Shown: positions 34,132 to 42,775 of the stretch, piece by piece
Layout of the letters: each line of letters opens with the position of its first letter
Numbering within the stretch: position 1 is the stretch's first letter
Assembly (NCBI GenBank): GCA_009777635.1
Contig: WRLK01000001.1
Coordinates: forward strand, 79,778-143,777
Length of the DNA stretch: 64,000 nt
Origin: Oscillospiraceae bacterium
GTDB lineage: Bacteria; Bacillota; Clostridia; Oscillospirales; Ruminococcaceae
Direction of reading: 5' to 3'
Notes under the pieces: generated by a model
What the model was told of the DNA's origin: nothing
Seen by the model: only the letters and a program-made list of their open reading frames with translations
Database searches by the model: none
Program-made: the position numbers and the translations under genes

Positions 34132-34835
34132 ATGCTAAGCACCTCCTCAAGTTTTAGCGCACCTTGATAAATCGCTTTGCCTACGATTGCGCCGTAAACG
34201 CCGAGCTGTAGAAGCTCCCTGATTTCCTTTAAAGACGAAATCCCGCCTGAAGCTATAAAGTTGCAGGCTACCCCGCTTTGAAGCCGTTTATAGATTTCCA
34301 TGTTTGTTCCTTGCATCGCTCCGTCTTTTGATATATCGGTGTAAATAATCGTCTTAACGCCCGCATTTTCGAGCTTCTTGCAAAACTTGACGGAGTCAAG
34401 GCCGGTTACTTTGGTCCAGCCGTTTACCGCGATTTTTTCATCCTTTGCGTCAACCCCAACGGCAATCTTTTCGCCGTAGGCCGCTACCATTCTTTCCAAA
34501 AAAGCAAAATCCGTGGCGGCAACAGTTCCCAGTATCACCCGCCCGACGCCAATCTCGAGATACCTGTTAACGCGCTCTTCATCGCGAATTCCGCCGCCTA
34601 CCTCGATAAACATTTTCGCTTTTTCCGCGATGTCTTTTATCGTTGTAAAGTTAGATAGCTTTCCATCCCTCGCACCGTCTAAATCAACGACATGCAGATT
34701 CTTTGCGCCTTTCTTAGCAAACGACAAAGCGATATCAACGGGGTTCTCGGAATAAACGTCGACGCAGTTGTAGTCGCCTTGTGTTAAACGCACAACCTTG
34801 CCGTCTTTCAAGTCAATCGCCGGAAAAATCTCCAC
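34113..34835 (-). CDS. hisA: ProFAR isomerase
   Basis: 240 residues from GTG 34835, with GGAGG seven bases upstream. The barrel opens with IFPAIDLKDGKVVRLTQGDY (catalytic Asp), followed by IEVGGGIRDEERV, VGVDAKDEKIAV, IIYTDISKDG (second catalytic Asp) and FIASGGISSL. It isomerises the fourth intermediate of histidine synthesis. Only 15 bases separate it from hisB, where hisH usually stands. Confidence 0.97.
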   Translation of the reverse strand: MEIFPAIDLKDGKVVRLTQGDYNCVDVYSENPVDIALSFAKKGAKNLHVVDLDGARDGKLSNFTTIKDIAEKAKMFIEVGGGIRDEERVNRYLEIGVGRVILGTVAATDFAFLERMVAAYGEKIAVGVDAKDEKIAVNGWTKVTGLDSVKFCKKLENAGVKTIIYTDISKDGAMQGTNMEIYKRLQSGVACNFIASGGISSLKEIRELLQLGVYGAIVGKAIYQGALKLEEVLSICRQNG

Positions 34836-34850
34836 AATATATCCTCCTAA

Positions 34851-35444
34851 TCAGTTCTTCAGCAGCCCCTTAGTAGAGGGGATTTCACCTGAAAACTTAT
34901 CATCAAGCGCCACTGCCTGCCGCAGCGCCCTCCCGAAGCCTTTAAACGCGGCCTCTATGATATGGTGCGAATTGATTCCCGCGAGCTGTTTGAGGTGCAG
35001 CGTAAGCCCCGCCGAATTGCAGAAGCCCGCAAAAAACTCGCGGACAAGCTCCGTGTCGAAATCACCGACCTTTTGAGCCGGAACCTGTAAATCGTAACAC
35101 AAACACGGGCGCCCTGAAAAATCAAGCGCTACAATAATCAGGCTTTCATCCATCGGCAGCATGAAGCTTCCGTAACGCGTGACGCCGCACATATCGCCCA
35201 GCGCGTCTGAAAAAGCTTTGCCAAGCGCAATCCCCAAGTCCTCGACTGTGTGATGGTAATCAACCTCCACGTCGCCGTTTGCCGTAATCTCGGCGTCGAA
35301 CCTGCCGTGCCGTGCCATAAGCTCAAGCATATGGTCAAGAAATCCGATCCCTGTTTTACAGGTAAACAAGCCCTTTCCGTCAATATTCAGCTTGATTTTG
35401 ATTTTCGTTTCCGTTGTGCTGCGCGCGTATTCGCCAGTCCTCAT
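34851..35444 (-). CDS. hisB: Imidazoleglycerol-phosphate dehydratase
   Basis: 197 residues, the single-function form. Metal ligands are visible in FLDHMLELMARHGRFD, DYHHTVEDLGIALG and GINSHHIIEAAFKG. It dehydrates imidazole glycerol phosphate. ATG overlaps the hisC stop in ATGA, with GGAGG upstream. Confidence 0.97.
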   Translation of the reverse strand: MRTGEYARSTTETKIKIKLNIDGKGLFTCKTGIGFLDHMLELMARHGRFDAEITANGDVEVDYHHTVEDLGIALGKAFSDALGDMCGVTRYGSFMLPMDESLIIVALDFSGRPCLCYDLQVPAQKVGDFDTELVREFFAGFCNSAGLTLHLKQLAGINSHHIIEAAFKGFGRALRQAVALDDKFSGEIPSTKGLLKN

Positions 35445-36496
35445 GATAATTCCTCCAGCGTTTTTATTAATACGTCCATTTCTTCATCCGTGCCGATCGT
35501 AATCCTCACAAAATCCTTTATCAAGGGAGCATCAAAATGCCTGACCAGTACCCCGTTTTCTTTGAGATAACCGAAAATTTCCGCACCGCCGGCACCGCCT
35601 TTTAAGAAGATAAAATTGGCGCCGGAAGGCAAGATTTCGTACCCCTTAAGCCGAAGTGTTTTTACTGTTCGCTCCCGAGTTTTGATAACCGCATCGATTG
35701 TTTTTAGTGCATAGTGTTCTTCCTTTACAGATGCGATACCCGCTGCGGAAGCCGTCCTGTCGATGTTATATGGGCTAAACGAAAACTTGATACGCTCGAG
35801 CGCAGCGATGAGCTTCGCGTTCCCGAAGCCCATGCCCAGCCGAATCCCGGCAAGGCTGCGGCTTTTGGAAAATGTCTGAACAATAAGCAAATTGTCGTAT
35901 TTATCAATCAGCGTAACACCGGACTCTTCGCCGGAAAAATCAATATAAGCCTCGTCCACGACCACGAGCCTGTCGGGATTCTCCTGAAGAATCCGCTCAA
36001 TATCGCAAAGCGGAAGGCAAATCCCCGTCGGCGCGTTCGGGTTTGCTATAAAGATATGCCCATGCAGTCCGAAGTAATCGGAAATATCGACGGTATAGTC
36101 GCTTTTCAGCGGGATTTCAATTGCCATAAGCCCGAACAGCTCTGCGTAAACCTTGTAAAACCCGTATGTGACGTCGGGAAAATAAACGCGGTCGCCGCGG
36201 TCAAAAAACGCCATAAACGCAAACGCCAGAACCTCGTCCGAGCCGCAACCCGCAAAGACCTGCTCCGGCTCTACGCTGTATTTTTCGGCGATGGCAGCGC
36301 GAAAATCCGACGACGTGGGGTCAGGGTACAGCCGGTAATCCCCCGTCCTGATGCCGGAAACAGCCGCTAATACCGAAGGCGGCGGCGGGTAGGGGTTCTC
36401 GTTTGTGTTAAGCTTTATATATTTTCTCTCGCGCGGCTGCTCACCCGGCGTATACGGCTTTACAGCCAATGCGGATTTTGATAAAAACCGGCTCAT
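35441..36496 (-). CDS. hisC: Histidinol-phosphate aminotransferase
   Basis: 351 residues, a class I/II aminotransferase using pyridoxal phosphate. Signs are KLNTNENPYPPP, GCGSDEVLAF, IANPNAPTGICLP, VVDEAYIDFSG and the Schiff-base Lys in TFSKSRSLAGIRLGMGFG. The start follows GGGGGATGA and lies three bases after hisG. Confidence 0.96.
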   Translation of the reverse strand: MSRFLSKSALAVKPYTPGEQPRERKYIKLNTNENPYPPPPSVLAAVSGIRTGDYRLYPDPTSSDFRAAIAEKYSVEPEQVFAGCGSDEVLAFAFMAFFDRGDRVYFPDVTYGFYKVYAELFGLMAIEIPLKSDYTVDISDYFGLHGHIFIANPNAPTGICLPLCDIERILQENPDRLVVVDEAYIDFSGEESGVTLIDKYDNLLIVQTFSKSRSLAGIRLGMGFGNAKLIAALERIKFSFSPYNIDRTASAAGIASVKEEHYALKTIDAVIKTRERTVKTLRLKGYEILPSGANFIFLKGGAGGAEIFGYLKENGVLVRHFDAPLIKDFVRITIGTDEEMDVLIKTLEELS

Positions 36497-36499
36497 TTT

Positions 36500-37138
36500 T
36501 CATCCCCCGAAAAAATTATTCTCTAAGCGCGCCCTTAGTTTTCCTGTCATAAGGTCAATATCGGCTCCTTTGAATTTATAGCTTGATTTGTTTGCGATAA
36601 GCCGCGCCGAAACATCCATGATCTTACTTAAAACCTTAAGGTTGTTTTCTTTTAGCGTGCCTCCGGTCTCGACAATATCCACAATCAGGTCTGAGAGCCC
36701 CACAAGCGGAGCCAGCTCGATTGAGCCGTTTAGCTTGATGACTTCAATATTCCTGTGATTCGACGCGTAATATTTCTTTGCGATATTCGGGAATTTCGTT
36801 GCAATCCTCAGCGATGCTTCTGCTGACTTCTCATAAGTCTCGGGGCCTGCCACGGCGATGCGGCATTTTCCGATTTGAAGGTCTAAAAGCTCGTACACGT
36901 CCGGCTCAAACTCGATCAAAGTATCCTTGCCGACGACGCCCACATCGGCGGCGCCACGCTCGACGTAGATAGAAACGTCGGACGGCTTTACAAGGAAATA
37001 CCGGATATTGTTCAGCTTATTTTCAAGGATCAGCTTGCGGCTGTTTTCCAAAAACTCGGGGCAGTCGTACCCAATTCCCGCAAGAAGCGCGTACACCTCG
37101 TCGCCGAGCCTGCCTTTCGGAAGCGCAATATTCAGCAT
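36500..37138 (-). CDS. hisG: ATP phosphoribosyltransferase, short form
   Basis: 212 residues, lacking the C-terminal histidine-binding domain of the long form, so it requires HisZ. The N-terminus MLNIALPKGRLG, the middle RGAADVGVVGKDTLIE and the phosphate-binding VDIVETGGTLKENNLKV are typical. It catalyses the committed step of histidine synthesis. Two bases separate it from hisZ, its regulatory partner. Confidence 0.96.
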   Translation of the reverse strand: MLNIALPKGRLGDEVYALLAGIGYDCPEFLENSRKLILENKLNNIRYFLVKPSDVSIYVERGAADVGVVGKDTLIEFEPDVYELLDLQIGKCRIAVAGPETYEKSAEASLRIATKFPNIAKKYYASNHRNIEVIKLNGSIELAPLVGLSDLIVDIVETGGTLKENNLKVLSKIMDVSARLIANKSSYKFKGADIDLMTGKLRARLENNFFGG

Positions 37139-37140
37139 GC

Positions 37141-38274
37141 TCAGTCTTCCTCCCTGATGCGGTTATCCGCAAAGTTATAGCGTTTTCCCCATGTAAAGCC
37201 CGCGGATTCAAGGTCTAAGCGCTCGTTTTCAAGCCTTACGGACATCCCATTTGCCGCCATGTCCCCCGCGATGGCCAGAAGACGCGCATAATCGCTGTTC
37301 TCGTTGTATGTGATAAGTATATCAAAATCGAATTTTTTACCCGTATTTAAGTAAGTGCTAAAATCATCAAGTGATACCGCAAAGCCTATGGCGCTGTTGT
37401 TTTTGCCCATTTTCCGCATCAGGTTGTCGTACCTTCCGCCTGTCAGCGCCACCTTGGGAACGCCCTTAACATACCCTAAAAAGATAAGCCCGTTGTAGTA
37501 GTCAAGGTCATTGACCACCGAAAAGTCAAGGTTCATGCGTTTTCCAAGATTCGTGTCCTTGAACGATTCACCAAGATGTTTTAGCTCGTCATACGCCTCT
37601 TGCATTTGCCGGCAGTTGATAAGCTCCTTTACTTTTGGCAGAAGCTCAAAAAAGTTCCCGCGCAAGCAGCTCAGCGAAAGCACGCGGTTTTTAAATTCCT
37701 CGCATGCGCAGGCCGCGTCAAGCGCCGCCGCAACATCGTGCCGGCTGCACCTGTGAATCCCGTCCATCACCTGATGCTTAAGGTGTGCCGGAATATCCGC
37801 CTGCTCCAAAAGCCCCGACAAAAAACCTAAATGCGAAATATCGAGCACAAAATCTTTGCTGATCAGTTCAAGGCTTAACAGCGCAAGCTGAACCGCCTCG
37901 ATATTCGAAAAGGAATCGGTCTTGCCGATGATTTCCATACCGATCTGGTTGCAGACCTTGTATTCGCGGGTCTCCTTCGTCAGCCTTATCACTTCATCGA
38001 CGTAGTAAAGCTTTTCAAGGGCGGTAAGCTCTTTTTCCGGCATGTTCTTCACGATTGAAAGCGTGATGTCGGGCTTGAGCGCCAAAAGCTTGCCGTTCGC
38101 GTCCATAAATGTGATGATGTTCTCGGATTTTAAGAAATTTTTATACTCGATATAAAGGGCGTAATCCTCGAACTTATTAACGCGTATGCGCCGAAATCCG
38201 CGCTTATCGAACAGCTTTCTAAGCCGCGTGCTCACAAGCTCGTCGCTCGATACACCTTTAACCGGTAGATCCAT
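37141..38274 (-). CDS. hisZ: ATP phosphoribosyltransferase regulatory subunit
   Basis: About 377 residues from ATG 38274, with AGGTGA seven bases upstream; an upstream ATG at 38298 lacks a good site. The protein resembles histidyl-tRNA synthetase without its anticodon-binding domain: FEDYALYIEY, FMDANGKLLALKPDITLSI, NQIGMEIIG and DYYNGLIFLGY...ALTGGRYDNLM. It forms the hetero-octamer with HisG and provides histidine feedback inhibition. First gene of the operon. Confidence 0.94.
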   Translation of the reverse strand: MDLPVKGVSSDELVSTRLRKLFDKRGFRRIRVNKFEDYALYIEYKNFLKSENIITFMDANGKLLALKPDITLSIVKNMPEKELTALEKLYYVDEVIRLTKETREYKVCNQIGMEIIGKTDSFSNIEAVQLALLSLELISKDFVLDISHLGFLSGLLEQADIPAHLKHQVMDGIHRCSRHDVAAALDAACACEEFKNRVLSLSCLRGNFFELLPKVKELINCRQMQEAYDELKHLGESFKDTNLGKRMNLDFSVVNDLDYYNGLIFLGYVKGVPKVALTGGRYDNLMRKMGKNNSAIGFAVSLDDFSTYLNTGKKFDFDILITYNENSDYARLLAIAGDMAANGMSVRLENERLDLESAGFTWGKRYNFADNRIREED

Positions 38275-38315
38275 ATTATAATCACCTACGCTAAACATTA
38301 AAACAAACCTGTAAT

Positions 38316-38344
38316 ATTATACACGAATAACGCGGTTTCGTCAA
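38316..38344 (-). promoter_or_regulatory. Promoter of the his operon
   Basis: Minus-strand -35 TTGACG (plus 38339-38344) and a consensus -10 TATAAT (38316-38321) at 17-base spacing, 42 bases before the hisZ start. The leader is too short for a T-box, so histidine control is probably by HisZ feedback or a DNA-binding regulator. Confidence 0.8.
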
Positions 38345-38368
38345 TTCGCGCAATCAAGCGCAAAGTCC

Positions 38369-38397
38369 TTGACTTTTCCGCTTGGATATGCTAACTT
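38369..38397 (+). promoter_or_regulatory. Promoter of the NhaC-type antiporter gene
   Basis: TTGACT (38369-38374) and TAACTT (38392-38397) are separated by 17 bases, roughly 90 bases before the start. The leader contains a GCGCG...CGCGC inverted repeat (about 38430-38453) of unknown role. Confidence 0.5.
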
Positions 38398-38488
38398 GAT
38401 GACATGTAAAAATCGGCCGGATGCTAGGGCGCGTGTTTTTCGTTTGCGCGCTTGACGCATAATTATGAAAAAAGAGGGTGGAAAAAAC

Positions 38489-40180
38489 GTGTCTTACAAA
38501 TCAAAAAGAATCCTGATTACCGGCGTTGTCGTTATGCTGGCGTTAGCAGCTATGACAATCACAACCTTCGCGGCGGAAGAGGCCGAATACCAAAGCGCCG
38601 TGTACGCGACTTTCTGGTCCCTTGTTCCTCCCATTGTTGCGATTGTTCTCGCGCTTATCACGAAAGAGGTTTACTCTTCGCTCTTTATCGGCATTATCAC
38701 GGGCGGCTTGCTTTACGCAAACTTCAACCCCGTGCTCGCGATTAATTCCATTGTGGACATGCTCATCGAGAGCATCGGCGACGGCTGGAACGTCGGTATC
38801 CTGATATTCCTTGTAACCTTGGGCGCAATGGTCGCCCTCGTTAACAAGGCGGGCGGCTCGGCGGCCTACGGACAATGGGCAGGCAGCCGGATAAAATCAA
38901 AGAAAGGCGCTACCATGTCCACGTTCGGGCTCGGGCTTTTGCTTTTCGTCGACGACTATTTCAACTGCCTCACCGTCGGCAGCGTCATGAGGCCCGTAAC
39001 GGACAAGTTCAAGATGTCCCGCGCAAAGCTTGCGTATATAATTGACGCCACCGCGGCGCCTATATGTATCATAGCGCCGATTTCAAGCTGGGCGGCGGCC
39101 GTTACGTCGTCGGTCGACAGCGACTCGATAGACGGGTTTAACGTATTCTTGCGCGCAATCCCGTACAACCTGTACGCATTGATGACCCTTGTGATGATTG
39201 TCGCAATCACATTTATGGGCTTTGATTTCGGCAAAATGCAGCGGCATGAAAGCATTGCGGAAACGGGCGACCTTTTCGGCGGCGAATCTGATGAATACGC
39301 CGAAATGGAGGAGCCTTCCGTAAACCCGAACGGCAAAGTGAAAGACTTGGTGCTTCCCATTCTTGTACTGATTGCAAGCTGTATAATCGGTATGATTTAT
39401 ACCGGCGGATTCTTTGACGGCGTGGGCTTTATCGATGCCTTTGCCGACTGCGACCCTTCCGTTGGCCTGCCGCTCGGCTCAATTGTCGCGCTTCTCATAA
39501 CCTTCCTGCTGTATATTCCAAGGAAGGTGCTCACGTTCAAGCAATTTGCCGACATCCTTCCGAAAGGCTTCATCCAAATGGTTCCCGCAATCCTGATTCT
39601 TTCGTTCGCGTGGACGCTCAGCGGTTTTTGCCGCTCCGCCCTCGGCGCCGGTGAATTTGTCGGCGCGGTCGTCTCGGATAACGCCGCCGCCAGCGCGTTT
39701 CTTCCGGCGCTCATGTTCCTCATCGCGCTTGGCCTTGCGTTTTCGACCGGTACATCCTGGGGAACGTTCGGTATCCTTATCCCGATTTCAACCGCTATCT
39801 TCCCGGGTATGAGCGAAATTTTAGTCATCACGATTGCGGCATGCCTTGCCGGAGCCGTATGCGGCGACCACATCTCCCCGATTTCAGATACGACAATCAT
39901 GTCTTCGAGCGGCGCGAAATGTAACCATATCGCGCACGTCTCGACGCAGATACCGTATGCGCTGCTTGTGGCCGGCGTGTCGTTTGTCGGGTATATAGTC
40001 GCCGGTTTTGTCCAAAACCCGGTCGTGCCGCTTATCCTTACCTTTGTGCTGCTTATCGCGGCATTATACGCAATAAGAATCTATGTAAAGAAAAACGCGC
40101 CCTCGGCTCTTGACGGCATGGACGTCACATTCGTAAAAGCTCCCGCGCCGGAACCTGAGCACGCGGATAAAGAATCTTAG
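38489..40180 (+). CDS. NhaC-family Na+/H+ antiporter
   Basis: About 563 residues from GTG 38489, seven bases after GAGGGTGG; ATG 38465 in the same frame is less well placed. A dozen or so membrane helices are evident. Family signatures are LFVDDYFNCLTVGSVMRPVTDKFKMSRAKLAY split over residues near 150-180, FSTGTSWGTFGILIPI and GDHISPISDTTIMSSSGAKCNHIAHVSTQ. A hydrophilic acidic loop (about 255-280) separates the two halves. It would exchange sodium and protons, or a related organic-ion couple. Monocistronic, bounded by a terminator. Confidence 0.92.
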   Translation: MSYKSKRILITGVVVMLALAAMTITTFAAEEAEYQSAVYATFWSLVPPIVAIVLALITKEVYSSLFIGIITGGLLYANFNPVLAINSIVDMLIESIGDGWNVGILIFLVTLGAMVALVNKAGGSAAYGQWAGSRIKSKKGATMSTFGLGLLLFVDDYFNCLTVGSVMRPVTDKFKMSRAKLAYIIDATAAPICIIAPISSWAAAVTSSVDSDSIDGFNVFLRAIPYNLYALMTLVMIVAITFMGFDFGKMQRHESIAETGDLFGGESDEYAEMEEPSVNPNGKVKDLVLPILVLIASCIIGMIYTGGFFDGVGFIDAFADCDPSVGLPLGSIVALLITFLLYIPRKVLTFKQFADILPKGFIQMVPAILILSFAWTLSGFCRSALGAGEFVGAVVSDNAAASAFLPALMFLIALGLAFSTGTSWGTFGILIPISTAIFPGMSEILVITIAACLAGAVCGDHISPISDTTIMSSSGAKCNHIAHVSTQIPYALLVAGVSFVGYIVAGFVQNPVVPLILTFVLLIAALYAIRIYVKKNAPSALDGMDVTFVKAPAPEPEHADKES

Positions 40181-40203
40181 AGCCTGTATAGTCGTTCTAC
40201 TTG

Positions 40204-40236
40204 AAAACCGGACGCCCGAAAGCGTCCGGTTTTTTC
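40204..40236. terminator. Bidirectional terminator
   Basis: A perfect 12-bp stem, AAAACCGGACGC (40204-40215) and GCGTCCGGTTTT (40222-40233), with a six-base loop and flanking A and T runs. It ends the antiporter transcript and the converging acetyltransferase operon. Confidence 0.9.
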
Positions 40237-40750
40237 ATATATAATCTTCTTTCAAAATCGCATACATTTTCATGTCGACGGTACGCCCGTTTTTTACCGC
40301 GTTGCTTCGAAGCGTCCCCTCGCAGGTGAAGCCGTTTTTCTCAAGCGCCCGGCATGAACCGGCGTTAAAGGCATACGGCTGCGCAAATACCCGTATGATG
40401 TCGGTATTTTTAAACAGATACTCCAAAACCTCGCGGATCGCCTTCGTCGCAACCCCTTTGCCCCAGTATTCCTCCGCGACGTAGTAGCCCATCTCGGCGG
40501 TAAGCCGGTGGACGTTGTCCTTGCGAAACGCGCCGATGCTGCCGACGGCGGCGCCGTCAACCGCAATCGCCCACGCGAATGTGCTGTTTTCGTCAGCCGC
40601 AAGCATCGCGGTTATGAAATCCTCCGCGTCCGATACGGTATACGGGTACGGGATACCGTCCCGCAGGTTATCCAATATTTTCTTGTTATTAAGCGCCTTT
40701 GCAAGCGCTTCGGCGTCGTCTGTCCTCCAGCGGCGGATTTGAACGTCCAT
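40235..40750 (-). CDS. GNAT acetyltransferase, RimJ/RimL-like
   Basis: 171 residues. The N-terminal IRRWRTDDAEALAKALNN, the acetyl-CoA motif GYYVAEEYWGKGVATKAIREVLEYLF and the C-terminal VFAQPYAFNAGSCRALEKNGFTCEGTLRSNAVKNG are typical of the ribosomal-protein or small-molecule N-acetyltransferases of this branch. The substrate cannot be assigned. Last gene of the degV-rlmL-ddh operon. Confidence 0.9.
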   Translation of the reverse strand: MDVQIRRWRTDDAEALAKALNNKKILDNLRDGIPYPYTVSDAEDFITAMLAADENSTFAWAIAVDGAAVGSIGAFRKDNVHRLTAEMGYYVAEEYWGKGVATKAIREVLEYLFKNTDIIRVFAQPYAFNAGSCRALEKNGFTCEGTLRSNAVKNGRTVDMKMYAILKEDYI

Positions 40751-40762
40751 GATGCTCCTTTC

Positions 40763-41653
40763 CTAAACCAGCCGGTTGATTAATTCCTCGCGCCCGCCAA
40801 AAAGCATATCTATGACCGGAAGCTCAATCATGGTGTACGCACCCGCGGGCTGGCGCATGGCGGCCCTTGCACACGCGGCCATCACCTGCGACGTAAGCGC
40901 CGGGTTGTTTATGCGCATGTTAAATTCAAGCATCTGGTTGTGCGTTTTCCCCGAAACGCCTTTGCGCGTCATGTTTACGCCGTGTCCCATATCCATGAGC
41001 CGCGATAAGTCTTCAACGGCGAAGACATGCGTTTCGTCGCTTATAAAATACGGGTCCGCCTTGATTTCGCGGCTTGCTTCGCCGAGGGAAGCGCCGTCCT
41101 CAAGCTCTATATATACCATCCGCTTGTGGACCCCCGCCCCTTGCGGCATCGTGACGCTGAGCGCGTCCTTTACGCCTCTCACAGCTTTTGCGGCGACGGA
41201 ATGCCCCATGCTCATGCCGGGGCCGAAGTTTGTGTATGTAATCCCGTTCGGCACGATCGCCTCCATAAGCGCCCGCACAATGGAATCGCTCCCCGGGTCC
41301 CAGCCTGACGCAACAATCGAAACCCTGCCCGCTTTTTTCGCGGCTTCATCCAGTTCCCCGCGCACTTTTACAATCGACGCGTGCACGTCGTAGCAGTCAA
41401 CCGTGTTGATGCCAAGCGCTAAATACTTCTTCGCGGTTTCAAGCACCGCGCGCGTCGGTATGCAAAGCAGCGCCACATCGACTTCGCCAAGCTCCGTAAC
41501 GTCGCAGGTTACTTTCACGCCGCCGTCTAAAGCGCTTTCGGCGTTTCTTCTCACAACACCCGCAAGCTCCATGTCCGGTGCCGCCGACACGGCTTCCACA
41601 GCATATTTTCCGACATTGCCGTACCCGATTACCGCAACCTTAATTTTATCCAT
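40763..41653 (-). CDS. ddh: meso-diaminopimelate dehydrogenase
   Basis: 296 residues. An NADP-binding N-terminus VAVIGYGNVGKYAVEAV is followed by YDVHASI, SGWDPGSDSIVRALMEAIVP, TNFGPGMSMGHSVAAKAV and the C-terminal NNPALTSQVMAACARAA. It makes meso-diaminopimelate in one step from tetrahydrodipicolinate and ammonia. With asd, dapA and dapB at 28592-31376, this supplies the peptidoglycan cross-linking amino acid without succinyl or acetyl intermediates. The gene lies in a mixed operon 12 bases before the acetyltransferase. Confidence 0.95.
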   Translation of the reverse strand: MDKIKVAVIGYGNVGKYAVEAVSAAPDMELAGVVRRNAESALDGGVKVTCDVTELGEVDVALLCIPTRAVLETAKKYLALGINTVDCYDVHASIVKVRGELDEAAKKAGRVSIVASGWDPGSDSIVRALMEAIVPNGITYTNFGPGMSMGHSVAAKAVRGVKDALSVTMPQGAGVHKRMVYIELEDGASLGEASREIKADPYFISDETHVFAVEDLSRLMDMGHGVNMTRKGVSGKTHNQMLEFNMRINNPALTSQVMAACARAAMRQPAGAYTMIELPVIDMLFGGREELINRLV

Positions 41654-41665
41654 AAAACATCGCCC

Positions 41666-42775
41666 CTATTTGAAATACATGAACAACTGGCACTTTATCA
41701 TGCCGTTGTAAAGTTTACGCCGCTTGTCGGCGGGCCTGCCGAACAACGCCTCAAAGTCCTCATGCGGGCTTATGATATAGTATCTGAACCCGTCGCGTCT
41801 TTCGAAAACCTCGCCCATTTTCTTGTAAAGCATTTCGGCTTCCCTGATCTCCAAAAGCCTCTCGCCATACGGAGGGTTACAGAGAATCACCGCGTTTGCG
41901 CCGTCCTGCTTAAAGTTCGCGATATCCCTTATCTGCACATCTATGCGCTTTGATACCCCCGCCTTGCCCGCGTTTTCAGCAGTCAGGCGGACTGCAAGCT
42001 CATCCGTATCGTAGCCCTTTGCAAAAAAACCGATATCCTTTTTAATCTCGGAAATCGCGCTTTCGCGTTCCTCCCGCCACACCGCCTTTGGAATCTGCTC
42101 CCATTTTTCCGCATCAAAACGGCGGCGGACCCCCGGCGCAATGCGGTACGCCCGAAGCGCCGATTCAATCAAAAGCGTTCCCGAGCCGCACATCGGGTCG
42201 ATCACCGTATCATCAGGCCCTACCCTCGCGATGTCGGCAATGCCTGCCGCAAGCGTCTCCTTGAGCGGAGCCTCAGTCGACGTCTGCCTGTATCCGCGCT
42301 TATGAAGCCCCGCGCCCGACGTATCAAGCATGACGGTGACATAATCCTTAAGGATTGAAAACCGGATTTGGCGTCTTTCTCCCGTCTCCTCGAACCAGCT
42401 TTGGCCGTAGACCTTTTGGAGCCGTTTGACCGCGGCTTTCTTGATGATGGACTGGCAATCCGGTACGCTGTGAAGCCCCGATTTAAGCGACCATCCCGTG
42501 ACGGGGAAAGCATCGTTTTTCCCGATAAAATCCTCAAAATTAAGCTTTTCCACATTGTCGAAGAGCTCAGTGAAGCTTTTCGCCTCAAACGAGCCCAGCA
42601 CGATGCAAACTCGCTCGGCGCACCTAAGCCGGATATTCGCGCGCGCAAGAATCGCCTCGTCCCCTGAAAAAGAGACCTTGCCGTCCGTTGCGGCAACATC
42701 TTTTCCGCCAATCCGCCTGATTTCCGAAGCCAGCACGGATTCAAGGCCGAACAGGCACGGCGTCTGTAACGTCAT
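41666..42775 (-). CDS. THUMP-domain rRNA N2-guanine methyltransferase, RlmL/YpsC type
   Basis: 369 residues. A THUMP RNA-binding region (about 45-165) precedes a class I SAM methyltransferase with DPMCGSGTLLIESA, GYDTDELAVRLTAENA and the catalytic ILCNPPYGERL (NPPY-type motif for base amine methylation). The expected target is a guanine in 23S rRNA. The ATG overlaps the degV stop by one base (TAATG). It corresponds to the N-terminal half of E. coli RlmL and to B. subtilis YpsC. Confidence 0.93.
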   Translation of the reverse strand: MTLQTPCLFGLESVLASEIRRIGGKDVAATDGKVSFSGDEAILARANIRLRCAERVCIVLGSFEAKSFTELFDNVEKLNFEDFIGKNDAFPVTGWSLKSGLHSVPDCQSIIKKAAVKRLQKVYGQSWFEETGERRQIRFSILKDYVTVMLDTSGAGLHKRGYRQTSTEAPLKETLAAGIADIARVGPDDTVIDPMCGSGTLLIESALRAYRIAPGVRRRFDAEKWEQIPKAVWREERESAISEIKKDIGFFAKGYDTDELAVRLTAENAGKAGVSKRIDVQIRDIANFKQDGANAVILCNPPYGERLLEIREAEMLYKKMGEVFERRDGFRYYIISPHEDFEALFGRPADKRRKLYNGMIKCQLFMYFK

